This document shows, one piece after another, positions 22,562-30,928 of a DNA stretch of 64,000 bases (position 1 is the stretch's first letter; every line of letters starts with the position of its first letter). The position numbers and the translations under genes were made by a program. This stretch comes from Eubacterium sp. (GTDB lineage Bacteria; Bacillota; Clostridia; Oscillospirales; Acutalibacteraceae). Where the stretch lies: the NCBI GenBank assembly GCA_017463985.1, contig JAFUEH010000016.1, forward strand, positions 1-64,000, given 5' to 3'. The notes under the pieces were generated by a model that saw only the letters and a program-made list of their open reading frames with translations, did not search any database and was not told where the DNA came from.

Positions 22562-24463
22562 ATGGCAGTGCTGGATGTACAGAATTTATCGCTTTCCTTT
22601 GGCGAGGATACGCTCTTTGAGGGCGTTTGTTTTGATGTCAAGGAACGCGAAAAGGTGGGCCTAATCGGCTGCAACGGCGCCGGCAAAACGTCCCTGTTTA
22701 AGCTGATCACCGGCGAGTACACGCCGGATACCGGCAGCTGCTTTATCGGCAAAGGCGTCAAGCTCGGTTATATGGAACAGCACACCTGCTCAGCGGAACG
22801 AACCGTATATGAGGAGCTGATTTCCGTATTCAGCGACCTGATCGCGATGGAACAGGAACTGGAGCTGCTCAGCGACCGGTTGACAAACGGTATTGGTATA
22901 CAAAGCGAGAATATTGAAAGGCAAGACCTCTTAACAGAGCAGTTTCATCGCGAGGGCGGCTTGACCTATCGCAGCATGACGCGCTCGGCTTTACTCGGCC
23001 TTGGTTTTACGGAGGAGGAGTTTGCGAAGCCGACGGCAAAGCTGTCGGGCGGACAGCGCTCAAAGCTGATCTTAGCCAAGCTGTTGTTGAGTAAAGCGGA
23101 CTTTCTGCTGCTGGATGAGCCAACGAACCATCTGGATATTCAGGCGGTTGAGTGGCTGGAGGGCTTTTTAAAGGACTTCACCGGCGCGTGCCTGATCGTC
23201 AGCCACGACCGTTACTTTTTGGATAAAATCACCGGCAAAACGGTGGAAATAGAAAATAAAAAATGTCGCTGTTACAACGGTAACTATTCTGTTTTTCTTC
23301 AAAAAAAGGCGGCCGAGCAAAAGGCCATTGAAGAAAAATATGAGAATGATATGAAGGAGATCGAGCGCATTGAAGGCATCATTGCGCAGCAGCGGCAGTG
23401 GAACCGTGAGAAGAATATCAAAACGGCTGAAAGTAAGGAAAAGCAGATCGAACGTATCAAGGCGCAGCTCGTGATCCCCGACAGTAAGGTAGAAAAGATA
23501 CGTTTTGATTTTACACCGCGGATGATCAGCGGTGAGGAGGTACTGGTGGCTTCCGACCTGGCAAAGTCCTTTAGCGGCAAGCCGGTATTTCGGAATGTCG
23601 GGCTGCGGATCATGCGCGGTGAGCGTGTGTTCCTGTTGGGGGATAACGGCTGCGGTAAGACGACGCTGCTCAAGATCTTGATGCAGGATTATGCGGCGGA
23701 CGACGGTTATTTTAAATTCGGTGCAAACGTGTTTACCGGCTACTTTGACCAGGTACAGGCAAAGCTGGATCTGAACAAAACAGCGCTGGAGGAGATCTGG
23801 ACAAGCTTTCCGTTCATGACGGAAACGGCCGTGCGCAGCGCGCTAGCCGCTTTTCTGTTCAAGGGAGACGATGTGTTTAAGCTGCTGCGCGACTGCTCGG
23901 GCGGCGAGCGCGCCAGGGTAGCGCTGCTGAAGCTGATGCTTGGTAAATTTAACTTTCTGCTGCTCGATGAGCCGACGAATCATCTCGATGCGTTCTCACG
24001 CGAGGAACTGGAAAAAACACTGTTGGCTTACAGCGGTACGATGCTGATCGTCAGTCATGACCGCTATTTTATTAATAAGCTGTCCACCCGCATTTTGGAG
24101 CTGACGCCGGACGGTGTGCGCGAATACCTCGGCAGCTATGACGCGTATGCCGAGAAGAAAGCACAGTTGGAAAGCACGCCGGAGAAGGCGGCGGAAAAGG
24201 CGCCGAAAAAGGTCAACGAATACCAGCGCCGTAAGGAACAGCAGTCCCGTATTCGCAAGGCCAAAACACGGTTGGCAAAGTGTGAGCAGGAGATAGAAGA
24301 AGCAGAGCAGCTACTCGCTGCGATCGATGAAAAAATGGCGCAAAGCAGCTACGAGGAGCTGCTGACGCTGACCGCACAGCTGGAAGAAACGACACAGCTG
24401 CGCGATACACTGTATGAGGAGTGGGAAGCGCTGAGCGAGCTGCTTGCCGCAGGTGAAGAATGA
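22562..24463 (+). CDS. ABC-F family ATPase, translation factor type (633 aa)
   Basis: Soluble protein with two ABC domains and no membrane segments, the ABC-F layout; members act on the ribosome as translation or rescue factors. Domain 1: Walker A GCNGAGKTSL, signature LSGGQRSKL, Walker B LLLDEPTNHLD. Domain 2: GDNGCGKTTL, SGGERARVAL, LLLDEPTNHLD. The linker (residues ~245-310) is a charged helical hairpin, and residues ~560-630 form a C-terminal coiled coil as in the Uup/YdiF/YfmR branch, so an antibiotic-resistance role is less likely than housekeeping. GGAG is 13 nt from the ATG, a weak site. The stop overlaps the next start (ATGA). Confidence 0.92.
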   Translation: MAVLDVQNLSLSFGEDTLFEGVCFDVKEREKVGLIGCNGAGKTSLFKLITGEYTPDTGSCFIGKGVKLGYMEQHTCSAERTVYEELISVFSDLIAMEQELELLSDRLTNGIGIQSENIERQDLLTEQFHREGGLTYRSMTRSALLGLGFTEEEFAKPTAKLSGGQRSKLILAKLLLSKADFLLLDEPTNHLDIQAVEWLEGFLKDFTGACLIVSHDRYFLDKITGKTVEIENKKCRCYNGNYSVFLQKKAAEQKAIEEKYENDMKEIERIEGIIAQQRQWNREKNIKTAESKEKQIERIKAQLVIPDSKVEKIRFDFTPRMISGEEVLVASDLAKSFSGKPVFRNVGLRIMRGERVFLLGDNGCGKTTLLKILMQDYAADDGYFKFGANVFTGYFDQVQAKLDLNKTALEEIWTSFPFMTETAVRSALAAFLFKGDDVFKLLRDCSGGERARVALLKLMLGKFNFLLLDEPTNHLDAFSREELEKTLLAYSGTMLIVSHDRYFINKLSTRILELTPDGVREYLGSYDAYAEKKAQLESTPEKAAEKAPKKVNEYQRRKEQQSRIRKAKTRLAKCEQEIEEAEQLLAAIDEKMAQSSYEELLTLTAQLEETTQLRDTLYEEWEALSELLAAGEE

Positions 24464-25695
24464 GTGAAAAAGTGGTAATTATCGGCGGCGGCGCGGCCGG
24501 TCTGATGGCCGGTGCCGAAGCTGCCAAACGGGGGCTGGATACGGTGATTCTGGAAAAGATGCCCCGTCCGGCCAGAAAAATGATGATAACCGGTAAAGGG
24601 CGCTGTAACGTGACGAATGCCTGCTTTGAGCTGGAGGAGCTGATCGCCCACGTCCCGACGAACGGCAGGTTTTTGTATTCTGCCTTTTCTGCCTTTATGC
24701 CTTATGATACGATTGCGCTGGTGGAGGCGCTCGGCGTACCGACGAAAATTGAACGCGGCAACCGCGTTTTTCCGGTGTCTGATAAGGCAGTGGATGTGGT
24801 GGATGCGTTCGTTGCTTATGCAAAGCAGTGCGGCGCCGCCATTATTCAGGGAACGGCTGAAGCATTGGAAACGGAAAACGGTCGGGTGACGGCGGTGCTG
24901 ACAGACAGCGGTGAACGCTTGGCCTGCGATGCGGCGGCGATCTGTACCGGCGGCTGTTCCTACCCGTTGACGGGCTCTACCGGCGACGGTTACCGTTTGG
25001 CCAAATCGGTTGGCCATCGGGTGACGGCGCCGACGCCCTCCCTTGTACCGCTCGTGGCTTCTAATAATTTTATTCCGCGTTTACAAGGTCTATCGCTCAG
25101 AAATGTGTCGCTCCGTGTGCTCGACGGCGACAGAGAGGTATACCGCGATTTTGGTGAAATGCTGTTCACGCATTACGGCGTGAGCGGCCCGATCGTGCTT
25201 TCCGCTTCCGCCCATATCAGGGAACCGGAGGAAAAGACGTATCGCTTGGTGCTGGATCTGAAGCCGGCACTGGATGAGAAAGCGCTGGATCTGCGCTTGC
25301 AGCGTGATTTTAAAGAGAATAACAATAAAGATTTTATTAACTCTTTGTCAAAGCTCTTGCCGAACAAGCTGATTCCCGTTATAGTAGGTCTGTCGGGCAT
25401 TGCGCCGTCAGCAAAATGCAACAGCATTACGCGTGAACAGCGTTTTGCGCTGGTGCAGCTGCTGAAAAATCTGACGCTGAATGTTACCGGCTTCCGTCCG
25501 GTGGAGGAGGCGATCGTCACCTCCGGCGGTGTGAATGTGAAGGAGATCAATCCGAAAACCATGCAGTCTAAAATTGTGCCGAACCTCTATTTTGCAGGCG
25601 AGGTAATAGATGTGGATGCGTATACGGGTGGCTTTAATTTGCAGATAGCCTTTTCGACCGGCTATCTGTGCGGACAGAATATAGGAGGAGAATAA
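24460..25695 (+). CDS. NAD(P)/FAD-dependent oxidoreductase, HI0933/YhiN family (411 aa)
   Basis: Flavoprotein with the N-terminal dinucleotide-binding motif GGGAAGLMAGAEAAKRG and the family motif KMMITGKGRCNVTNA. The middle carries LFTHYGVSGPIVLSASAH, and the C-terminus holds EAIVTSGGVNVKEINPKTMQ and the FAD-closing GEVIDVDAYTGGFNLQIAF, all diagnostic of the HI0933-like (BaiN-related) proteins. The substrate of most members is unknown. It lies between an ABC-F gene (4-nt overlap) and cmk (1-nt gap), a conserved-looking clostridial operon. Confidence 0.92.
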   Translation: MSEKVVIIGGGAAGLMAGAEAAKRGLDTVILEKMPRPARKMMITGKGRCNVTNACFELEELIAHVPTNGRFLYSAFSAFMPYDTIALVEALGVPTKIERGNRVFPVSDKAVDVVDAFVAYAKQCGAAIIQGTAEALETENGRVTAVLTDSGERLACDAAAICTGGCSYPLTGSTGDGYRLAKSVGHRVTAPTPSLVPLVASNNFIPRLQGLSLRNVSLRVLDGDREVYRDFGEMLFTHYGVSGPIVLSASAHIREPEEKTYRLVLDLKPALDEKALDLRLQRDFKENNNKDFINSLSKLLPNKLIPVIVGLSGIAPSAKCNSITREQRFALVQLLKNLTLNVTGFRPVEEAIVTSGGVNVKEINPKTMQSKIVPNLYFAGEVIDVDAYTGGFNLQIAFSTGYLCGQNIGGE

Positions 25696-25696
25696 G

Positions 25697-26359
25697 ATGG
25701 TAAATGTGGCTATTGACGGGCCTGCAGGTGCAGGAAAAAGCACCATTGCCAAGGCGGCTTCTAAAGCGCTCGGCTATATCTATGTGGATACCGGCGCGCT
25801 GTACCGTACTGTTGCGTTGGCGGCAGTACGCGCTGAGGTGATTAACGATACAGAAAGAATCATTGCGCTGCTCGACAGCCTGCAGGTTGAGCTGCAGTAT
25901 GTGGACGGTGTGCAGGCGGTGCTGCTGAACGGTGAGGACGTTTCGGCCTATATCCGTACGCCTGAAATTTCAATGGGCGCGAGTAAGGTCTCTGCTATTC
26001 CGGCGGTCAGAGCCTTCCTGCTTGACTTACAGCGCGACATCGCCAAAAAGAATAATGTGATCATGGACGGCCGTGACATTGCTACGGTGGTGCTGCCGCA
26101 GGCAGAGGTCAAGATCTTTTTGTTTGCTTCGCCGGAGTGCCGTGCCGAGCGCCGCTATAAAGAGCTGCTGGAAAAAGGCGAAAGCGTGATGTATGAGGAT
26201 GTGCTTGCCGATGTCAACCAGCGCGATTACCAGGATTCTCACCGTGAAATTGCTCCTTTGAAGCCCAGTAAGGAGTCCGTTTTACTCGATACTTCAGAGC
26301 TGGATCTGAAGGCCTCTATTCAGGCAGTGATCGATATTATTAAGGAGAAAACGGCGTGA
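25697..26359 (+). CDS. cmk: Cytidylate kinase (220 aa)
   Basis: Phosphorylates CMP and dCMP with ATP in pyrimidine nucleotide recycling. The P-loop GPAGAGKST is at residues 8-16, followed by the substrate motif YVDTGALYRTVAL, the NMP-binding segment NGEDVSAYIRTPEISMGASK and MDGRDIATVVLPQAEVKIFL, with the lid near RRYKEL. Size is standard. AGGAGGAG lies close upstream of the ATG. Operon position between the FAD oxidoreductase and plsC, with plsC overlapping its stop. Confidence 0.97.
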   Translation: MVNVAIDGPAGAGKSTIAKAASKALGYIYVDTGALYRTVALAAVRAEVINDTERIIALLDSLQVELQYVDGVQAVLLNGEDVSAYIRTPEISMGASKVSAIPAVRAFLLDLQRDIAKKNNVIMDGRDIATVVLPQAEVKIFLFASPECRAERRYKELLEKGESVMYEDVLADVNQRDYQDSHREIAPLKPSKESVLLDTSELDLKASIQAVIDIIKEKTA

Positions 26360-27009
26360 GAGAGTTTGATTATTCCAAGGTAAGAAAATATAAATTTTAT
26401 CGCTTTGCCGTCACTGTATTCGGTCCGATTTTTAAGAGTCTGTATCATCTGCGGTATAAGCAGACGGAGAACATTCCGGCGGATAAGCATTATATCGTTG
26501 CGATCAACCATACCTGTGCGCTCGATCCGGTGTTTGTCGCGCTTGCTAAGGGTATTCCGGCGCTGCACTTTATGGCCAAAATGGAGCTCTTCAAAAATCC
26601 GGTTGTCGCATGGGTGATTACCCATCTTTACGGCTTTCCTGTGAAGCGCGGCCAAGGCGATACTACGGCGGTGGATTACGCCAAACAGATCGTTAAGGAG
26701 AACCACGTGCTGGCCCTCTGTCCGGAGGGAAAGCGTATTAAGGATAAGGACGGTGTGCCGCAAAAGGCAAAGCCCGGCGTTACCATGATCGCGCAGGCGA
26801 CCGGTGCGGCGATCTTACCGGTTGCTATTTGTGCGAAGCAGAAAATTAAACGCGGTGTGCCGGTTACGGTGGTATTCGGTGAGCCGATCACCGTGGAGGA
26901 GCTCGGTATTGCCGACCGTGAATGTACGCGTGAAGAATTTAAGGAAGCCGCTAACGTCGTCATGGAACGCATTGCCGTCATGAGAGAGAAGGAATTAAAT
27001 GGAGATTAA
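26356..27009 (+). CDS. plsC: 1-acyl-sn-glycerol-3-phosphate acyltransferase family protein (217 aa)
   Basis: Membrane-associated acyltransferase that makes phosphatidic acid from lysophosphatidic acid. The catalytic NHTCALDP (H-x4-D block) is near residues 51-58, the glycerophosphate-binding CPEGKR near 116-121 and KPGVTMIAQATGAAILPVAI further on, all in the normal order. GTG at 26356 overlaps the stop of cmk. The gene for IspH-S1 begins 11 nt before its end, so translation is coupled. The order cmk-plsC-ispH/rpsA is well known from clostridia. Confidence 0.93.
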   Translation: MREFDYSKVRKYKFYRFAVTVFGPIFKSLYHLRYKQTENIPADKHYIVAINHTCALDPVFVALAKGIPALHFMAKMELFKNPVVAWVITHLYGFPVKRGQGDTTAVDYAKQIVKENHVLALCPEGKRIKDKDGVPQKAKPGVTMIAQATGAAILPVAICAKQKIKRGVPVTVVFGEPITVEELGIADRECTREEFKEAANVVMERIAVMREKELNGD

Positions 27010-29104
27010 GCTGGCCAAAACCGCCGGCTTTTGCTTCGGCGTAGACAGAGCGGTCAATTTGGTTTATGAGCTGGTGGAAAAAGGCGAAAGGGTCTGTACC
27101 CTCGGGCCGATCATCCACAATAAACAGCTGGTGGCCGATTTGGAAAATAAGGGAGTTAAAATTATCAGCGAGCCTTCGGAATGTCCCGAGGGCTATCTGC
27201 TTGTGGTGCGCACACACGGCGTGGAAAAGGAAGTCCTTGCCGATATTGAAAAGCGCGGCCTGCCGTACGTCAACGCCACCTGTCCGTTCGTGACAAAAAT
27301 TCACAATATTGTCAAAAAACAGGCAGAGGGTGTGCCGGTGCTGATCGCCGGTGACCGTAATCACCCTGAGGTCAAGGGCATTATGAGCTATTGCAACGGC
27401 AAGGTTTATGTGTTCAAAAATGAAGAAGAATTGGACGAAATATTACAAAATCCTGAAATTGACAAAAATTCTGAGGTAGTTGTCGTTTGCCAGACAACTT
27501 TTTCCAAAAAAATTTTTGATAATTCTCAAAAAAAAATAAAAAAAGTCTATACAAACTTGTATTTATTTGATACAATATGTAATGCGACAGCGGAGCGCCA
27601 AACAGAAGCCTTTGAGATTTCCGAAAAGGCAGATGCGATGGTCGTTATCGGCGGTCGCCATTCATCAAACACCTGTAAATTAAGGGATGTCTGCGCAGCC
27701 AACTGCCCGGCATACCTGATTGAAACGGCGGACGAGTTAAAGGACATTGACTTTTCCACTTGCGGTGTCGTTGGTGTAACAGCCGGGGCGTCTACGCCCG
27801 CGGTAATTATCAAGGAGGTACTCAAAACCATGTCCGAAGAAATTAAAGAAAAGGAAGTTGAAACAGCTTCAGCCGTTGCCGATGAAGTTGTGGAGACAGC
27901 AGAAACCGCTGAAATGGCTGCCACTGAGCCTGCTGTCGAAGCATCTGCTGATGGTGAGGCATCCTTTGAAGAATTGCTTAACGAGTCTTTTAAGGGAGTT
28001 GAAAACAGCAAGGTCGTTCAGGGTACTGTCAGGGAGATCACTCCGACTGAGGTATTTGTAGACGTACCGGGAAGAAAGCAGACAGGCGTTGTCGCTATGG
28101 AAGACCTTTCAGCAGAACCGATCGCAAAGTGCGAGGACGTTGTTGCTGTGGGCGATGAGCTCAGCCTCATCATCATGAAGACAGACGATAAGGACGGTAT
28201 CATCCGCCTTTCCAAGCGCTTGTTTGACGCATCCAAGGGTTGGGATGAGATTGTCGCTGCTAAGGAGACTGAGGAAGTTCTTGAAGGAGTTGTGACTCAA
28301 ACCATCCGCGGCGGTGTGCTTGTTTCAACAAAGGGTCAGAGAGTGTTTGTTCCGGCATCACTTACCGGCCTCAGAAGAAACGAAGACCTTGAGGTGCTCA
28401 AGGGCCAGACCGTTAAGTTCAAGATTATTGACGTAACACCGGCAAGAAGACGCGCAGTCGGCTCCATTAAGGTAATTGCCGACGCCGAAAGAAAAGAGAG
28501 AGAGGACGCTCTTTGGGCCACGCTTGAGGAAGGCCAAAAGATCACCGGTACGGTGAAGTCGCTCACCTCTTACGGCGCATTTGTTGACCTGGGCGGCATT
28601 GACGGTATGGTACATATTTCTGAGCTTTCATGGTCCAGAATCAAGCATCCTAGCGAGGTCGTTAAGGTTGGCGATACCGTTGAGGTCACCATTAAGGCGC
28701 TCGACGAGGAAACCAGAAAGATTTCCCTTGGCTTCAAGAAGATTGAGGACAGCCCGTGGGAGGTTATGAAAAGAGATTATCCGGTCGGTACTATTGTTGA
28801 CGCAAGAATCGTCAGCTTTGCTACCTTCGGTGCTTTCGCTAACATTCTGCCTACCGTTGACGGTCTGATCCATATCAGCCAGATTGCTAACGAAAGAATC
28901 AAGGCGCCGCAGGACGTCCTGAAGGTTGGCGACATCGTGAAGGCAAAGATCATCGACATCGACTATGATAAGAAGAGAGTTTCTCTTTCCATCAAGGCTG
29001 CTCTTGAGTCAGAAGAGGCTGAAGAGGAAGAAGCAGAGTTGGAGGAAGCAGTAGCCGAGGAGGCTCCCGTTGAGGAAGCTCCTGCAGAGGAAACTGCTGA
29101 ATAA
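26999..29104 (+). CDS. ispH: IspH / ribosomal protein S1 fusion (701 aa)
   Basis: Two activities in one chain. Residues 1-~282 are 4-hydroxy-3-methylbut-2-enyl diphosphate reductase, last step of the MEP isoprenoid pathway; the 4Fe-4S ligands are Cys12 (AGFCFGV), Cys95 (NATCPFV) and Cys194 (CNAT). After an acidic Ala/Glu/Thr linker, residues ~335-680 carry four S1 RNA-binding domains (for instance GTVKSLTSYGAFVDLGGIDG), and the tail is poly-Glu/Ala. Such fusions are known in clostridia. Inside the gene an AAGGAGG (27812-27818) lies 11 nt before an in-frame ATG at 27830 (residue 278, MSEEIKEKE), exactly at the domain border, so free S1 may also be made. The IspH part contains an AT-rich stretch with long A runs near 27505-27545. 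Confidence 0.95.
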   Translation: MEIKLAKTAGFCFGVDRAVNLVYELVEKGERVCTLGPIIHNKQLVADLENKGVKIISEPSECPEGYLLVVRTHGVEKEVLADIEKRGLPYVNATCPFVTKIHNIVKKQAEGVPVLIAGDRNHPEVKGIMSYCNGKVYVFKNEEELDEILQNPEIDKNSEVVVVCQTTFSKKIFDNSQKKIKKVYTNLYLFDTICNATAERQTEAFEISEKADAMVVIGGRHSSNTCKLRDVCAANCPAYLIETADELKDIDFSTCGVVGVTAGASTPAVIIKEVLKTMSEEIKEKEVETASAVADEVVETAETAEMAATEPAVEASADGEASFEELLNESFKGVENSKVVQGTVREITPTEVFVDVPGRKQTGVVAMEDLSAEPIAKCEDVVAVGDELSLIIMKTDDKDGIIRLSKRLFDASKGWDEIVAAKETEEVLEGVVTQTIRGGVLVSTKGQRVFVPASLTGLRRNEDLEVLKGQTVKFKIIDVTPARRRAVGSIKVIADAERKEREDALWATLEEGQKITGTVKSLTSYGAFVDLGGIDGMVHISELSWSRIKHPSEVVKVGDTVEVTIKALDEETRKISLGFKKIEDSPWEVMKRDYPVGTIVDARIVSFATFGAFANILPTVDGLIHISQIANERIKAPQDVLKVGDIVKAKIIDIDYDKKRVSLSIKAALESEEAEEEEAELEEAVAEEAPVEEAPAEETAE
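27812..27832 (+). promoter_or_regulatory. Internal ribosome site and start at the IspH/S1 border
   Basis: AAGGAGG at 27812-27818 and ATG at 27830-27832 in frame with the fusion. Translation from here would give a 424-residue S1-like protein starting MSEEIKEKE. The spacing of 11 nt is longer than optimal. Confidence 0.45.
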
Positions 29105-29112
29105 TTCATCAA

Positions 29113-29147
29113 AAAAGCATCTCCGGAAGGAGATGCTTTTATTTTTT
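29113..29147 (+). terminator. Rho-independent terminator
   Basis: 12-bp stem AAAAGCATCTCC / GGAGATGCTTTT with a GGAA tetraloop, followed by ATTTTTT. It ends the ABC-F to IspH-S1 operon. Confidence 0.9.
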
Positions 29148-29204
29148 GTCACAAATCCGCTTTCCGACGGCACTTAAAAGATGACGCGTCAAGGAGGAAG
29201 CACC

Positions 29205-29720
29205 ATGAACGAAACAGAACTGGTCATCGCAGCGAAGCAGGGAGACATTCATGCCTTTGGCGAGCTGTATGCATTATACGAACGTAAGCTCTATCACTAT
29301 GCGTTGTATCGCTTAGCTGATCGGGACGACGCGATGGATACGGTACAGGATTGTGCACTGAGGGCGTGGGAAAGTCTTACGGACCTGAAGCATCCGGAGG
29401 CATTTTCTGCCTGGCTGTTTAAAATTCTCAGCCGTTGCTGTAACAGAAAGATCAAAGAGCAGATCACCCGACGGAAGAACGACGATATTGAGGATTATGC
29501 GCAGCTGCTTTCTGCCGACTGCGGCAGCCTGTCTGACCGTTTAGCATTAGAACGGGCGTTGGAGCTGTTGAGCGATAAGGATCGCGATATCGTTTTGCTT
29601 TCGGTCGTGGCCGGTTTGAAGAGCAAGGAGGTTGGCCGGATTGTCAGGAAGTCGCCGGCGAATGTACGGCAGCGTCTGCACCGTAGCCTTCAAAAAATGA
29701 GAAGCGAATTAAAGGAGTGA
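29205..29720 (+). CDS. ECF-type RNA polymerase sigma factor (171 aa)
   Basis: Region 2 spans about residues 5-75 (VIAAKQGDIHAFGELYALYE, then DRDDAMDTVQDCALRAWESL and HPEAFSAWLFKILSRCC), and region 4 about 110-168 (LSDKDRDIVLLSVVAGLKSK, then VGRIVRKSPANVRQRLHRSL). Standard length for group 4 factors. AAGGAGG sits 6 nt before the ATG at 29205. The next gene starts within 3 nt and encodes a membrane protein, probably its anti-sigma factor; a subtilase with wall repeats follows. The arrangement repeats the one at 16.1-20.8 kb, although the two sigma factors are clearly different proteins. Confidence 0.9.
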   Translation: MNETELVIAAKQGDIHAFGELYALYERKLYHYALYRLADRDDAMDTVQDCALRAWESLTDLKHPEAFSAWLFKILSRCCNRKIKEQITRRKNDDIEDYAQLLSADCGSLSDRLALERALELLSDKDRDIVLLSVVAGLKSKEVGRIVRKSPANVRQRLHRSLQKMRSELKE

Positions 29721-29722
29721 CA

Positions 29723-30805
29723 ATGATGAATAAGAACGATTACGATTTCATTGCTGAAAAATTTGAAAAAACAGAACCGGAGGTGCCGCTGCGCTTGCAA
29801 AAGGAGAATATCAAGCGCCTGGTTCAGCAGCCGAAGGAACAAAAAAGAACAGTGCGCATACCGTCGAAAGCACTGATAAGCATCGCCGCCTGCTTGGTGC
29901 TGCTGGTGACCGGCGTATGCGGCGTCGGTGCCGCTACGGGCAGGCTCAGCTCACCAGCCCTATCGGACACAGTGGGTTCGCAGTTTGCGCTGGTGGTATA
30001 TGCTGAGGAAAACGGCGAAACAGTGCCGGTTACCGTGGACGGCAGCGGCGCGTTGCCGCAGGATAGCGCGCGGTTAAACTATTTTGAAATCGATGGTGGC
30101 GATATCGAGGATTTCTTCCGTGAGAATTTACAAATCAAAGGGGAGAATATCGAGGAGGTGTCGGTCTCCTGCAAAACAGGCTCTTTCTATTATTTTGATT
30201 ATGACTATGTAGAATATCTACAGAACCGAGGAGAGTATTACGACATTATCGTACCTTATGAGGTCATTCAGGGAAAGGATTATTATATAGACGAGAACAA
30301 CAACTATGTAACAGACTTGTATTCCGATCAGGAGCTGATTGAGCTGATGCTGGATTATGCGCAGAACAGCGGCGACGAAAGGTGCTTCCTGCGTGAACCG
30401 GTCAGAGCGGCAGAGGACTATACGCTCGGCGGTATCGTGAACACCTTTGAAAATGAAGCGGGTGATACCCTGTACGGCGTTATTTCGGTGGACACACTGA
30501 AAAAAATTGACCAATATTTTGCCCTGACGGCGGAATACGAACCTGCAAACGAGGCGGATTGGCCGGTGTTACAGCAGGTGACGATGGTGAATTATCTGGA
30601 TAGAGATGCTATCAGCCTGCCTGCTTGGTTTCCTGCAGTTTTTAATCACTTTACAGAGGACGACAGCTTGCCGAGCGAACAGTATTCCGAGCTGACCGGC
30701 GATATCCTGACGGTGACCGTTACCTTTAAAGACGGCACACAGCAGACAGCAGATTATGATTTCAGCTTTGATGACGACGGTTGGCTGACGGTCTCCAAAA
30801 TCTGA
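29723..30805 (+). CDS. Membrane protein, putative anti-sigma factor (360 aa)
   Basis: A short cytoplasmic part (residues 1-~48: acidic DYDFIAEKFEKTEPEVPLRL followed by a basic stretch), one membrane helix (about 50-72), then an outer domain of ~290 residues rich in Asp, Tyr and Glu. No catalytic motif is recognisable. The position right behind an ECF sigma gene and the topology suggest an anti-sigma factor that senses something outside the membrane. GGAG is 5 nt before ATG 29723; a second ATG follows at once. GTG at 29717 overlaps the ribosome site and is unlikely. The gene ends at a terminator. Confidence 0.65.
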   Translation: MMNKNDYDFIAEKFEKTEPEVPLRLQKENIKRLVQQPKEQKRTVRIPSKALISIAACLVLLVTGVCGVGAATGRLSSPALSDTVGSQFALVVYAEENGETVPVTVDGSGALPQDSARLNYFEIDGGDIEDFFRENLQIKGENIEEVSVSCKTGSFYYFDYDYVEYLQNRGEYYDIIVPYEVIQGKDYYIDENNNYVTDLYSDQELIELMLDYAQNSGDERCFLREPVRAAEDYTLGGIVNTFENEAGDTLYGVISVDTLKKIDQYFALTAEYEPANEADWPVLQQVTMVNYLDRDAISLPAWFPAVFNHFTEDDSLPSEQYSELTGDILTVTVTFKDGTQQTADYDFSFDDDGWLTVSKI

Positions 30806-30817
30806 ACGACGACCGAA

Positions 30818-30848
30818 AAGGCGGCAGAGGCGACTCTGCCGTCTTTTT
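30818..30848 (+). terminator. Rho-independent terminator
   Basis: Stem AAGGCGGCAGAG / CTCTGCCGTCTT (one G-T pair) with a GCGA tetraloop, then a T run. It separates the sigma/anti-sigma pair from the subtilase gene. Confidence 0.85.
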
Positions 30849-30870
30849 GTCAATCCGTTTGTGTTGTCAA

Positions 30871-30899
30871 TTGCTTTTTTATCAATCATATCCTATAAT
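30871..30899 (+). promoter_or_regulatory. Promoter of the subtilase gene
   Basis: TTGCTT (30871-30876), 17 bp, TATAAT (30894-30899), 30 bp before the ATG. The perfect -10 suggests housekeeping sigma rather than the adjacent ECF factor. Confidence 0.65.
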
Positions 30900-30928
30900 A
30901 TAATCAGCATACTTTCGGAGGTTTTATC

